A DNA stretch of 64,000 nt from an uncultured Bacilli bacterium. GTDB lineage: Bacteria; Bacillota_I; Bacilli_A; RF39; UBA660. The stretch lies in NCBI GenBank assembly GCA_948999435.1, contig CARJCM010000001.1, positions 1 to 64,000 of the forward strand, written 5' to 3'. The stretch's first letter is position 1; each line of letters begins with the position of its first letter. The notes beneath the pieces are model-generated. The model was not told the origin of the DNA. It saw only the letters and a list, made by a program, of their open reading frames with translations, and ran no database searches. The position numbers were made by a program, and so were the translations under genes. Below are positions 19,468 to 29,312 of the stretch, one piece after another.

Positions 19468-19492
19468 GTATAGTTAAGGGACTATACTTTTT
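19466..19492 (+). terminator. Terminator of the cysS operon
   Basis: AGTATAGT/ACTATACT, 6-nt loop, then T-run; overlaps the stop of the YugP-like gene. Confidence 0.8.
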
Positions 19493-19560
19493 AAATGTAA
19501 AAAAAGCTTTATATTATCACTAATTATTGGTATAATTACAAATGTAAGGTGGTTATGTTT

Positions 19561-20613
19561 ATGAATTTAGAAGTAAATGGTTTTAATGCCCTAAATATTG
19601 TATTAGTAACATTTGTTACCAGTTTGTTATTAGTGCCAATCATAAAGAAAGTTGCAAATCACGTAAATGCTTTAGATATCCCGAATGAAAGAAAGGTTCA
19701 TAAAACGCCAATTCCAAGACTTGGAGGATTAGCAATATTTTTAGCATTTTTACTAGGATACATTTTATATGGTAAAGTATCTACTCAAATGTTAAGTGTA
19801 TTAATTGGGGGATTCATAATTATTTTAACAGGCATTGTAGATGATATTAAGCCTATACCAGCTAGATATAAATTTATATGCCAAACTATAGCGGCGATGA
19901 TAACAGTTGTTTATGGTAAACTTTATTTTTCTAATATTACTTTATTAGGATTAAACTTAATTTTTCCAACTTGGGTAAATATGATATTATCCACAATATT
20001 TATTGTTGCTATAATAAATGCCATAAATTTAATTGATGGATTAGATGGGTTATCATCAGGTATAAGTTCTATCTATTTTTTAACCATAGCTATACTAGGC
20101 TTTGCCTTAAACAAACTAGGTGGCTTAGATATAATATTATCCCTTATAATGCTTGGAAGTACTTTAGGCTTTTTAGTTCATAATTTCCCACCAGCTAAAA
20201 TATTTATGGGTGATACAGGAAGTATGTTTTTAGGATTTATGATAGCGGTTATAGCACTTTTAGGATATAAAGTAGCAACTATTACATCATTAATAATTCC
20301 AATATTGATATTATTTATACCAATATTCGATACTATTGTAGCTATTATTAGAAGAACATTAAAACATGAATCAATTGGAAAACCAGACAAAGAACATTTA
20401 CATCACCAATTACTTCGAATGACATCATCACCAACTAAAACAGTATTAATTATTTATTTTATCAATTCTGTATTTTCTGCAATATCTATACTATTTGTTT
20501 TAGGAGATAATAAACAAGCAATGGCTTTATACATAATTGTTATGATATTTTTTATATTTTTACTTCTTAAAACAAATATATTATTTGATCATAATAAAAA
20601 AAGAAGGAAGTAA
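19561..20613 (+). CDS. tagO: Undecaprenyl-phosphate GlcNAc-1-phosphate transferase (TagO/WecA family)
   Basis: About 350 aa, roughly ten membrane helices. Conserved MraY/WecA motifs: NERKVHKTPIPRLGGLAIF, GIVDDIKPIPA (catalytic DD), NLIDGLDGLSSG, FMGDTGSMFLGF and the C-terminal EHLHHQLLR. It transfers GlcNAc-1-P to undecaprenyl phosphate, starting a lipid-linked surface polymer (teichoic acid or capsule). GTG/ATG codons at 19549 and 19555 are in frame; AAGGTGG is best spaced for ATG 19561. It heads the polysaccharide locus; TATAAT at 19531-19536 is a likely -10. Confidence 0.9.
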   Translation: MNLEVNGFNALNIVLVTFVTSLLLVPIIKKVANHVNALDIPNERKVHKTPIPRLGGLAIFLAFLLGYILYGKVSTQMLSVLIGGFIIILTGIVDDIKPIPARYKFICQTIAAMITVVYGKLYFSNITLLGLNLIFPTWVNMILSTIFIVAIINAINLIDGLDGLSSGISSIYFLTIAILGFALNKLGGLDIILSLIMLGSTLGFLVHNFPPAKIFMGDTGSMFLGFMIAVIALLGYKVATITSLIIPILILFIPIFDTIVAIIRRTLKHESIGKPDKEHLHHQLLRMTSSPTKTVLIIYFINSVFSAISILFVLGDNKQAMALYIIVMIFFIFLLLKTNILFDHNKKRRK

Positions 20614-20684
20614 AACGTTAAAGGATATATTATAGATTTAAAAAAATAATTAAACATATAAGGAATTTTAATAAGGAGTGCGCT

Positions 20685-21851
20685 ATGAAAAAAAATATAT
20701 TATTTGTTGTTGATGAAAAATGTATAGGTGGAGTATCTGTACTATTATGTGATATACTAAATATGAGTACTATAACCGAAAAAAATAATATAGATGTTTT
20801 AGTATTACACAATAGAGGAGAGGGACTAAATAATCTTCCTAAAAGTATTAATTTAATATATGGTACAAAATATTTTGAAGCTGTAGATTTTTCAATAAAA
20901 GAAATATTAAAAGCCAAAAATATAAAATTGTTATTAAAAAAAATTAGATTAATATTAGATTTAAAAACAGGAATGATAAAAAAGAGAATAATTAAAGAAA
21001 GAAAAAAAATTTTATCTAAAAAATATGATTATGAAGTAGCATTTAAAGATGGATTTACTGCTATATTTACAGGATATGGAGAATCAACAATTAAATATCA
21101 CTGGATACAATACGATTATAACATAACTAACCCTAACAGAAGATACCCCAAAATATTCAAAGAGATTTTACCAAAATTTGATAAAATAATATCAGTATCA
21201 GAAGGAGTAAAAAAAGATTTTAACAAAATATACGATTTAGGAACTAAAGTAGAAGTTATTGAAAATGTTGTAGATATTAATCGTATCAAAGAAGAAGCTA
21301 AGAAAAAAAATAGTATTAACTTAAGCAAAAATAAAATAAATATAATTTGCGTAGGAAGATTAAATTTTTGCAAAGGTTATGATAGATTAATAGACGCTGT
21401 AAATAAATTAAATTTAGAAGGACTATTTGATTCTGCTATAGTAAGGATATGTGGTGACGGACCAGAGCGTTTGGAATTAGAAAAAAAAATAAAACAATTT
21501 AACTTAAAAGAAAAAGTATTGTTATGCGGAATGGTTTCAAATCCTTATAAATATTATAAAAATAGTGATTTGTTTATTTTACCTTCAAGGTATGAAGCTT
21601 TTGGATTAGTTATAGTTGAGGCTTTAGCACTAGGGGTTCCGGTTCTTGCTACTAAAAATAGTGCAACCAAATCATTAATAATAAATAATTATAATGGCTT
21701 AATAGTAGATAATAATGATAATGATTTATATGAAGCTTTAAAAGCTATATTAAAAAATCCATCAAAAATAGTAACATATAAAAAGAACTTAAAAGATTAT
21801 GAATATAATAATACCGATATTTTAAATAAAATATCATCTTTATTTAAATAA
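20685..21851 (+). CDS. Glycosyltransferase family 4 protein
   Basis: 388 aa, GT-B fold. N-terminal acceptor domain, then VGRLNFCKGYDRLIDAV and the nucleotide-sugar site LPSRYEAFGLVIVEALALGVPV with the EX7E arrangement. It adds a sugar to the lipid-linked repeat unit on the inner membrane face. AAGGAG ribosome site. 71-nt AT-rich gap from tagO, no terminator. Donor and linkage cannot be told. Confidence 0.9.
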   Translation: MKKNILFVVDEKCIGGVSVLLCDILNMSTITEKNNIDVLVLHNRGEGLNNLPKSINLIYGTKYFEAVDFSIKEILKAKNIKLLLKKIRLILDLKTGMIKKRIIKERKKILSKKYDYEVAFKDGFTAIFTGYGESTIKYHWIQYDYNITNPNRRYPKIFKEILPKFDKIISVSEGVKKDFNKIYDLGTKVEVIENVVDINRIKEEAKKKNSINLSKNKINIICVGRLNFCKGYDRLIDAVNKLNLEGLFDSAIVRICGDGPERLELEKKIKQFNLKEKVLLCGMVSNPYKYYKNSDLFILPSRYEAFGLVIVEALALGVPVLATKNSATKSLIINNYNGLIVDNNDNDLYEALKAILKNPSKIVTYKKNLKDYEYNNTDILNKISSLFK

Positions 21852-21868
21852 AGAAACGGAGATTAATT

Positions 21869-23401
21869 ATGAATATACTAAAAGACGAAAAAAAACAAAA
21901 AATTTTACTATTTATATTTTTAATAATTCAACCTATTTTAGATTGTTATATATTATACACTGACAAAATAATATCAATTTTTAAATTTTCTCCAACCACA
22001 ATTATCCGATTAGTGTTTATTTTTATTATGTGTTTATTTATTTTTTTAGGAAAGACATCTAAAAAAAATAAAATAATAATTACTATATATATGATTATAG
22101 TAGCAATATATAGTGGGATACATATAATTTATGATTTAAATTTGCCAATAAGTAACTACAAGGTTTTTAGTTTTAACATTATATCAGAAGTTTTTTATAT
22201 AATAAGAATGTTGCTCCCATTTGGGGTAGCCTTTTTAGCTTATTCAATAAAATTTAGTAAAAAGGAGTTTATGCATGTCATATACGGAGTTCTTTTACTT
22301 ACATCTTCTATAATAGTAATATCAAATATTTTTAGTATATCACTAGCTAGTTATGGAAACGGAATAATAAAGGGAAATATTTTTAATTGGTTTTTTAATA
22401 AAAATAATTATGGGGTTTTAGATTTAGCAAGCAAGGGATGGTTTAATAGTGCTAATCAAATTAGTGGTTTATTTATGCTACTGCTTCCTATAGCTATATA
22501 CTCTTTACTTGAAGAATTTAATAAGTACAAAGTTTTTGCGATTTTAATTACATGTATAGCAATGATAATGTTAGGAACAAGGGTAGCTTCAAGTGGTTTT
22601 GCTTTAAATATAATTTTCATGCTAATTGTTGAATTTATCTTAGTATTAATATGGAAAAAAAATATAAATTTAAAATCTTATATATCACTTGGAATAATAC
22701 TTATAATTGGGGGAGTAATTTTAACAAAAGCTCCAGTAGTTTCTCAAATTTTAGGTGACTATTATAATAAAAATGATATCGAGTCATACGATGAGATTAA
22801 TAATATAGTTAATCAATTCGATGATGACACAGAAAATCCAAATGAAGATAACAAAAATGACAAAGATAATATAAGTATTGCTTATTTAGTTACAAAACTA
22901 TCAATAAATCGTATTTATTACACAAAAGTGTATCCTGTTCAAGAACACGAAGATTTTTGGAGAGAATTTATATTTGAGATTCCAACAGAGAAAAAATTTG
23001 GCCAACGAAATATTGAATTGTTAATAATTAAGGATATTGATAAAAAGCAACATCAAAAACTTACTCCAATTTTAGGCTATGGATATTCAAGATTTACCAA
23101 TGCTTATTTATATCTAGAGCAAGATTTCTACGTTCACTACTATACAATCGGTCTTGTTGGTACAATACTTTTACTATCTCCTTATATAATTATTTCATTA
23201 ATCTGTTCTTTATATATGCTTTTAAAGAAAAAAGTAGATTTCTTAGGGGTGGCAATGGTAATATCCTTAACTGAAGTAGTTGCTATATCTTACATAAGTG
23301 GACACATTGTGGATGAATTAATAGTAACTTTATATATGGGATTTATACTAGGATACTTAATAAAAAGAACGGAGATGAAAAAAAATGAAACCGAAGATTA
23401 G
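21869..23401 (+). CDS. O-antigen ligase/polymerase-like (Wzy) membrane protein
   Basis: 510 aa with about a dozen hydrophobic segments and one large extracytoplasmic loop (~300-420), the layout of Wzy/WaaL. GTRVASSGF in a membrane segment before the loop corresponds to the family's conserved GTR-S region. It would polymerise flipped repeat units. The loop includes an acidic stretch rich in Asp/Asn. The end overlaps the next gene by 17 nt. Confidence 0.75.
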   Translation: MNILKDEKKQKILLFIFLIIQPILDCYILYTDKIISIFKFSPTTIIRLVFIFIMCLFIFLGKTSKKNKIIITIYMIIVAIYSGIHIIYDLNLPISNYKVFSFNIISEVFYIIRMLLPFGVAFLAYSIKFSKKEFMHVIYGVLLLTSSIIVISNIFSISLASYGNGIIKGNIFNWFFNKNNYGVLDLASKGWFNSANQISGLFMLLLPIAIYSLLEEFNKYKVFAILITCIAMIMLGTRVASSGFALNIIFMLIVEFILVLIWKKNINLKSYISLGIILIIGGVILTKAPVVSQILGDYYNKNDIESYDEINNIVNQFDDDTENPNEDNKNDKDNISIAYLVTKLSINRIYYTKVYPVQEHEDFWREFIFEIPTEKKFGQRNIELLIIKDIDKKQHQKLTPILGYGYSRFTNAYLYLEQDFYVHYYTIGLVGTILLLSPYIIISLICSLYMLLKKKVDFLGVAMVISLTEVVAISYISGHIVDELIVTLYMGFILGYLIKRTEMKKNETED

Positions 23402-24350
23402 TGTTATAATACCATGCTATAATGTAGAAAACTATATTGAGAAATGTATCGATAGCATATTTGAAGGAACACTGAAAGAAATAGAAGTTATTGCTATAAA
23501 TGATGGGTCAAATGACAAAACAAGAGAAATCTTAGATAAATTACAAAAAAAATATAACAAATTAAATATTATTCACAAAGAAAATGAAGGTGTATCAATA
23601 GCGCGAAATATAGGATTAAAAAAAGTTAAAGGAGAGTATATTGCTTTTCTAGATAGTGATGATTGGGTAGATAAAGATATGTACAATAAATTATATCTTA
23701 AAGCAAAGGAAAATGATTATGATATAGTAGCATGTGACACAACCGCAGTATATCCAAATTATAATACTATTATTTCAAGCAATATAAACGATAAAACAAA
23801 AAGTAGTGAGGCATTAATGATAAATTCATATGCTGTTTTATGGAATAAAATATATAAAAGAGAAATATTAAAGGGTATGGAGTTTAAAGAAGGGATAAAT
23901 TTCTGTGAAGATGTAATATTTCTTTATCAATTATATCCGCGAGTAAAAAGAATTGGCGTTATCCATCAACCACTACATTTTTATTTACAAAGAGAAGGTT
24001 CTTTAACATATACATATGACAAGAAACTATATCAATTAGTTGATGCTCTAGATTATATAATAGATTGGTATAAAAAAGAAAAAATATTTGATAAGTACAT
24101 TAATGAAATTGAATATACCTATGTAAGATATTTATTTGCAACATTCATAAAAAGATTAGCAAAAACAAAGGATAAGAAGAAGTTTATTGAAGGCTATGAA
24201 TTTGTAAATAAAAAAGTTAAAGATAATTTTCCAAAATACAAAAGAAATATTTATTTAAAAACCTTTAATGCTAAAAATGTATATTTAAAACATTTTAATA
24301 AAATTATAGCTACTATAATATTTTATATAGAAAGAAATAAGTTGAATTGA
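23385..24350 (+). CDS. Glycosyltransferase family 2 protein
   Basis: 321 aa. Typical GT-A start PKISVIIPCYNVENYIEKCI, then AINDGSNDKTREIL, SIARNIGLKKVKGEYIAFLDSDDW with the DxD-type SDD metal site, and CEDVIF further on. No membrane anchor. It overlaps the polymerase gene and precedes the Alg14-like gene by 8 nt, all in one operon. Confidence 0.9.
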   Translation: MKPKISVIIPCYNVENYIEKCIDSIFEGTLKEIEVIAINDGSNDKTREILDKLQKKYNKLNIIHKENEGVSIARNIGLKKVKGEYIAFLDSDDWVDKDMYNKLYLKAKENDYDIVACDTTAVYPNYNTIISSNINDKTKSSEALMINSYAVLWNKIYKREILKGMEFKEGINFCEDVIFLYQLYPRVKRIGVIHQPLHFYLQREGSLTYTYDKKLYQLVDALDYIIDWYKKEKIFDKYINEIEYTYVRYLFATFIKRLAKTKDKKKFIEGYEFVNKKVKDNFPKYKRNIYLKTFNAKNVYLKHFNKIIATIIFYIERNKLN

Positions 24351-24358
24351 GGCTGTAA

Positions 24359-24838
24359 ATGAAAAAAGTAATATTTATTGCCAGCACAGGCGGCCATTTG
24401 AATGAACTATTACAATTAGAGAATTGTTTTAATAATTATGATTATACGTTAATAACTGAAAAAACCAAAAGCAACATAAACTTAAAAAATAAATTTCCTG
24501 GAAGAGTTAAATATCTTACGCCAGGAACATATACAACAAAAAAAGCAAAAATAGTATATCCCTTTAAATTTATCAAAAATTCAATTACATCTTTTTGGTA
24601 TTTTATTAGAATAAGACCAGATGTCATAGTTACAACTGGAACTCACACAGCAGTTCCGATGTGCTATATTGCTCACTGGTTTAGAAAAAAAGTAATATTT
24701 ATTGAGACTTTCGCTAATAGTAATAGTCCAACAAAATCAGGGAAAATGATTTATCCTATTTCGAGCCATTTTATAATCCAATGGGAGTCAATGAAAGAAT
24801 TTTATCCGAACGCTATATATGGTGGATGGATATATTAA
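24359..24838 (+). CDS. Alg14/PssD-like glycosyltransferase membrane-anchor subunit
   Basis: 159 aa. GGHLNELLQL at the start, then FWYFIRIRPDVIVTTGTHTAVPMCYIAHW and VIFIETFANSNSPTKSGK, the Alg14/PssD/Cps14F signature. The family works as a pair with an Alg13/PssE catalytic partner. The partner is normally the next gene; here an Alg13-like domain is found only 6 kb downstream at the N-terminus of the 900-aa fusion protein. Confidence 0.9.
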   Translation: MKKVIFIASTGGHLNELLQLENCFNNYDYTLITEKTKSNINLKNKFPGRVKYLTPGTYTTKKAKIVYPFKFIKNSITSFWYFIRIRPDVIVTTGTHTAVPMCYIAHWFRKKVIFIETFANSNSPTKSGKMIYPISSHFIIQWESMKEFYPNAIYGGWIY

Positions 24839-24892
24839 AAACATAGTAAAATAAATTTAAATATGATATAATTTATGTAGATGGTGAAGTAT

Positions 24893-25306
24893 ATGAAAGA
24901 CAAAATAATAAAAGCTTTAAAATTTTTCGGTATATCAGGAATTGGCTGGATATTGGATATTATAACTTTTTCAAGTTTAAACTCTTTTTTTCATATAAAT
25001 ATTATAGTTGCAAATATTTTTAGTTCATTTATTGCAATAACTTTTGTTTTTTTATCATCAACAAGAAAATTATTTCAAAATAATAGTAAAATTTCTCTAA
25101 AATATAAATATATAATATATTTACTCTACCAAATTGTAATTGTGTTATGTAGTTCATTCATTATTAATAGTGTTAATGATTTTGTTTTAGGATTAAATTT
25201 AGAATTTTTAGTTTCATATAGTAATATTGTTGCTAAAATCATTGTAACTCCATTTACAATGATAATAAATTACATTGCTATGACTATAATAGTTGAAAAG
25301 TTATAA
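24893..25306 (+). CDS. GtrA-family membrane protein
   Basis: About 137 aa, four membrane helices, with the GtrA pattern FFGISGIGWILDIITF and NIFSSFIAITFVFLSSTRKLF. GtrA proteins are thought to flip polyprenyl-linked sugars. ATG 24881 is in frame, but GGTGA is placed for ATG 24893. TATAAT at 24866-24871 suggests an internal promoter in the 42-nt gap after the Alg14-like gene. Confidence 0.85.
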   Translation: MKDKIIKALKFFGISGIGWILDIITFSSLNSFFHINIIVANIFSSFIAITFVFLSSTRKLFQNNSKISLKYKYIIYLLYQIVIVLCSSFIINSVNDFVLGLNLEFLVSYSNIVAKIIVTPFTMIINYIAMTIIVEKL

Positions 25307-25321
25307 AGGAGAATTATTATA

Positions 25322-26128
25322 ATGAATAAAATAATGGTATTTATCCCGATGTATAATTGTGAAAAGCAAATAACACGAGTATTAAAACAATTTGATAATA
25401 AAGTTAGTAAATATATAAATGAAATAGTTGTTATAAATAATATAAGTACAGATAAAAGTGAGGAAAAGGTATTAGAGTATGCAAAAAATAACTCTAATAA
25501 TAAAATTACTATACTTAGAAATCATGAAAATTACAATTTAGGAGGCTCGCATAAAGTAGCATTTGACTATGCAATAAAAAATAATTATGATTATTTAATA
25601 GTATTGCACGGAGATGATCAAGGCGACATTCATGACCTTTTAGAATATTTAGATTCTAAAGAATATCAAAAATACGATGCTTTATTAGGAGCAAGATTTT
25701 TAAAACAATCAAAGTTAAGTGGCTATTCGAAATTTAGAATATTTGGAAACAAAGTATATAATGTATTATTTAGTATTGCAATGAATAGAAAAGTAAAAGA
25801 TTTAGGTGCAGGAATAAATATGTATAAGGTTGAAACTTTAAAAAAACGATATTACATTAAATATCCTGATAGATTAACATTTAATTGCTATATGCTTTTA
25901 GCAGTAAAAAGTTATAATCAAAATGTAAAATATTTTCCAATAACATGGAGAGAAGATGACCAAGTATCAAATGTAAAAATGCTATCTCAAGCTATTCAAA
26001 CTTTTAAGATAGCTGTAAAATATAGACTGTTTTCCACAAAATATTTAGAAAAAGAACATAGAGATAAAATAATAGAAGAATACAAGGCGAAAAAAATACA
26101 TAGTAAAGGTGGTAGTCATGAAGAGTAA
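25322..26128 (+). CDS. Glycosyltransferase family 2 protein (polyprenyl-phosphate sugar synthase-like)
   Basis: 268 aa, GT-A fold: MVFIPMYNCEKQITRVL, VVINNISTDKSEE, NLGGSHKVAFDYAI, LIVLHGDDQGD with a DDxGD metal site. Lies directly after GtrA; such GT2-GtrA pairs commonly make and flip a polyprenyl-P sugar. No C-terminal membrane helices. It overlaps the nucleotidyltransferase gene by 11 nt. Confidence 0.85.
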   Translation: MNKIMVFIPMYNCEKQITRVLKQFDNKVSKYINEIVVINNISTDKSEEKVLEYAKNNSNNKITILRNHENYNLGGSHKVAFDYAIKNNYDYLIVLHGDDQGDIHDLLEYLDSKEYQKYDALLGARFLKQSKLSGYSKFRIFGNKVYNVLFSIAMNRKVKDLGAGINMYKVETLKKRYYIKYPDRLTFNCYMLLAVKSYNQNVKYFPITWREDDQVSNVKMLSQAIQTFKIAVKYRLFSTKYLEKEHRDKIIEEYKAKKIHSKGGSHEE

Positions 26129-26861
26129 AATACATTTAATAATGCCAATGGGAGGCATGGGACATAGATTTAAAGAAAAAGGAATTAATACTCCTAAGCC
26201 TTTGATTGAGATTAATAATAAACCATTTTTTTGGTGGGCAACTGAGTCTATAGCAAAGTTTGTTGATGTAGACATAACTTTTGTTGTACTAAAGTATCAT
26301 GTTGATAATTTTAATATTGACAAAATAATTAAAAAATACTACCCAAATGCTAATGTTGTAATAATCCCTGACGTATTAAATGGTGCGGTTCTTACTTGTT
26401 TAGAGGGATTAGACCACATTACTGACAATTATCCAATAATATTCAACGATTGTGACCATTTATTTAAATGTAGTGCTTTTAATGAGTATTGTAAAAAAGG
26501 TGAGTTTACAGAAATAGATGGCGCATTATTAACATTTAAAGCTGACGATTCTAAGTTTAGCTATTTAAAGTATAATGATGAGGGGAAAATTATAGGAACA
26601 ATAGAAAAAGAAGTAGTAAGTTCTGACGCTATATGTGGATCATATTATTTTAAAAATAAAAATATTTTTATATCTAGTGCTAAAGAGTATTTAAATTATT
26701 GTAATTATAATGAGTATTATATTAGTGGGATTTATAATATAATGATAAATAATGGTAAAAAAATCAATAAATTTGAAGTAGACTTTCATTTAGCTTTTGG
26801 TACTCCTGAAGAATATATAGATGCAAAGGATTCAAAATATTTTTTGGAGATTGAAAAATGA
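26118..26861 (+). CDS. Sugar/alcohol-phosphate nucleotidyltransferase
   Basis: 247 aa. Starts HLIMPMGGMGHRFKEKG and TPKPLIEINNKPFFWW, the GxGxR...KPL pattern of NTP-transferases, with NDCDHLF as metal-binding site. It activates a phosphorylated compound as its NDP derivative. ATG 26118 has AAAGGTGG 6 nt upstream; the in-frame GTG at 26109 is part of that ribosome site. Its neighbours are a kinase-like fusion and a HAD phosphatase, so the three may make one activated building block. Confidence 0.8.
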   Translation: MKSKIHLIMPMGGMGHRFKEKGINTPKPLIEINNKPFFWWATESIAKFVDVDITFVVLKYHVDNFNIDKIIKKYYPNANVVIIPDVLNGAVLTCLEGLDHITDNYPIIFNDCDHLFKCSAFNEYCKKGEFTEIDGALLTFKADDSKFSYLKYNDEGKIIGTIEKEVVSSDAICGSYYFKNKNIFISSAKEYLNYCNYNEYYISGIYNIMINNGKKINKFEVDFHLAFGTPEEYIDAKDSKYFLEIEK

Positions 26862-28747
26862 TATATTTAATTCTGGCAATACTATTATTAATATTAGCGC
26901 ACATATTTAAAACATATAGATTAAAACAATTTATAGAATTATATGAAGAGCCAAATCAAAGCAGAATAATAGAATCTTTATCTTTAAGTTACATCATAAA
27001 TTTTTTTATACCATATAAACTTGGAGATATTTTTAGAGCATGGTTTATGGGGCGAAAAATGAAAAATGGGCTTTCATTTTCGCTTGCGTTAGTTATTATT
27101 GACCGTATATTAGATGTAATAATGGTAGGTATAATATTTATAATGTTATATTTTGTAGGAATTAGAGCTCCAGAAATATACTCTTCAATTTGTTTCTATG
27201 TAGTATTATCAGTAAGTTTTATTATTATAATATTTTTAGCTTATAAATTAAATTATTTTGTTAAAATCACAGTTAAAAAGATAGCTAATATTTTTAATGA
27301 AGAGATAGAATTAAAGATATTAAAGTTCTCATGGTTTCTTATAACATCTTTTAAAGATATGCTTGATAAAATAAATAAAAGAAAATTAATCATTTTCACA
27401 CTTATAATGTGGGCACTATATTTATCATCATATTATTTCTTTGCTTTAGCATCCCAATCATTCTTTTATAATACAAATTTTGCAGAAGTATTTATAAGTC
27501 TATTTTCAAATAGTAGTTTAGATTTATCAACTACATCTGTATCGCTAAATAATCATTTAATGTTGATATATATGTTTATTCCTTTAATTATTTTAATAAT
27601 CATATCTAAAATATATCCTCGTTTTAAAAAAAATAAAAAAAGTAATAATAGTTATTTAGAGTTGTTACCTCAAGCAAATATTAAAGAAAGACTAGTATTT
27701 TTAGAAGGATATTTTTCATCTAAAAGCAGTGAGTATTACAACAACTATATTGATTTAAATCGTGATATTTCAATACTTCAAGATTTCTCAGCAGGAAGTA
27801 ATGCTACAACTATGTTATGTACTCACAATAATAAAATGTTTTTTAGAAAATATAGCTTTGGAAAAGATAGTTTAAAATTATATGAACAAGTTAAATGGCT
27901 TCAAAACCATGAAAGTGATATTCCATTAACTAAAATACAAAATGTTAAGTGGAAAGAAAAAGGGGAATATTGTGCTTATGACATGCCATACAAAAAAGAA
28001 GCAATTAGTTGTTTTAATTATGTCCATTCAGTGCCAATAAAAGAGGCATGGAGTACATTAAAAATAGTTTTGGATTCATTAGAAAAATTATATGATAAAA
28101 GCAGAATCAATTCAAATAAAAAAAGTACAGAAAAATATATTTTTGAAAAAGTTGAAAAGAATATTGAAAAAATTGAGAATGGTAAATACATAAAGCCGTT
28201 ATTGAAATATGACACACTGATTATAAATGGTCAAAAATATAAAAATCTACGATATTTTAAATCAATTTTAAATAGCGAATACTTATATAATTTATTTAAA
28301 AATGAAACATACGCTGACATACATGGTGATTTAACAATAGAAAACATCATATGCCTAAATAACAAAAAGAATAACAATTTTTATATAATTGATCCAAACA
28401 CTGGAAATATTCATAATTCACCTAATTTAGATTATGGGAAATTACTTCAATCTTTACATGGTGGATACGAATTTTTAATGAATACTAAAAATATTGAAGT
28501 AAATAATAACAATATAAATTTTTTATCAACAAAATCTAAGGTATATGACGATTTATATAAAAAATATGATGATTACTTAAATACAAAATTTTCAAAAATC
28601 ACAGTTAAAAATATTTATTATCATGAAATAATTCATTGGCTAAGATTAATGCCATACAAAATTGAAAAAAATGGTGAGAGATCAGTTATATTTTACGCAC
28701 AATTAATTATTATTCTAAATTATGTTAAAGAAAGATTTGGTGAATAA
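26858..28747 (+). CDS. Fusion: LPG-synthase/flippase-type membrane domain plus APH-like kinase domain
   Basis: 629 aa. Residues 1-255 are a multi-helix UPF0104/LPG_synthase_TM-type membrane domain with LSLSYIINFFIPYKLGDIFRAW. From ~290 a soluble aminoglycoside-phosphotransferase/choline-kinase-like domain follows: catalytic YADIHGDLTIENIICL (HxDxxxxN, near residue 485) and metal-binding FYIIDPNTGN (near 507). The second half may phosphorylate a small alcohol or sugar while the first half moves a lipid-linked product. Its 4-nt overlap with the nucleotidyltransferase gene suggests tight coupling. The fusion is open throughout with no sign of a frameshift. Confidence 0.75.
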   Translation: MIYLILAILLLILAHIFKTYRLKQFIELYEEPNQSRIIESLSLSYIINFFIPYKLGDIFRAWFMGRKMKNGLSFSLALVIIDRILDVIMVGIIFIMLYFVGIRAPEIYSSICFYVVLSVSFIIIIFLAYKLNYFVKITVKKIANIFNEEIELKILKFSWFLITSFKDMLDKINKRKLIIFTLIMWALYLSSYYFFALASQSFFYNTNFAEVFISLFSNSSLDLSTTSVSLNNHLMLIYMFIPLIILIIISKIYPRFKKNKKSNNSYLELLPQANIKERLVFLEGYFSSKSSEYYNNYIDLNRDISILQDFSAGSNATTMLCTHNNKMFFRKYSFGKDSLKLYEQVKWLQNHESDIPLTKIQNVKWKEKGEYCAYDMPYKKEAISCFNYVHSVPIKEAWSTLKIVLDSLEKLYDKSRINSNKKSTEKYIFEKVEKNIEKIENGKYIKPLLKYDTLIINGQKYKNLRYFKSILNSEYLYNLFKNETYADIHGDLTIENIICLNNKKNNNFYIIDPNTGNIHNSPNLDYGKLLQSLHGGYEFLMNTKNIEVNNNNINFLSTKSKVYDDLYKKYDDYLNTKFSKITVKNIYYHEIIHWLRLMPYKIEKNGERSVIFYAQLIIILNYVKERFGE

Positions 28748-28748
28748 A

Positions 28749-29303
28749 ATGAAAAAATTAGCTTTATTAGACTTAGACGGAACCTTATTCGATACAACAC
28801 TAGTAAATTATTATGCATATAGCCAAGCTTTAAATGAACAAGGATATGAAATTAATAAAGAATACTATTGTAATCAATGTAATGGTAGAGATTATCATTA
28901 TTTTATTCCTAAAATAGTAAATGATGATAGCAAAATAGTTGAAATAGTTCATAACAGAAAAAAAGAGTTATATAGTCGATTTTTAAAAGAGGCGAGAATA
29001 AATACGCATTTATTTACATTTTTAGAAAGTATAAAAAATGATTATTATTTAGCAATATGTACAACAGCATCCAAAAAAAATACTTATCAAATTCTTGAAT
29101 ATTTTAAAAAAAAAGATTTATTTGATTTAATTGTTACTCATGACGACGTAAAAAAAGCTAAGCCTGACCCAGAGATTTTTAATTACGCTATTTCGCATTT
29201 CAAAGTAAAACCTGAAGACACAATTATATTTGAAGATTCTGAAGTTGGGATTGAAGCGGCACAAAAAACAAAAGCTAATATTTTCGTTGTAAAAAAGTTT
29301 TAG
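28749..29303 (+). CDS. HAD-superfamily phosphatase
   Basis: About 184 aa. Motif I LLDLDGTLFDTT, motif II region CTTASKKNT, motif III/IV KAKPDPEIF and EDSEVGIEAA: HAD-IA with a small cap. ATG 28749 has GGTGA 5 nt upstream; an earlier in-frame start at 28722 would lie inside the previous gene. Third gene of the putative activation module; substrate unknown. Confidence 0.9.
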   Translation: MKKLALLDLDGTLFDTTLVNYYAYSQALNEQGYEINKEYYCNQCNGRDYHYFIPKIVNDDSKIVEIVHNRKKELYSRFLKEARINTHLFTFLESIKNDYYLAICTTASKKNTYQILEYFKKKDLFDLIVTHDDVKKAKPDPEIFNYAISHFKVKPEDTIIFEDSEVGIEAAQKTKANIFVVKKF

Positions 29304-29312
29304 GAGGAAAAA

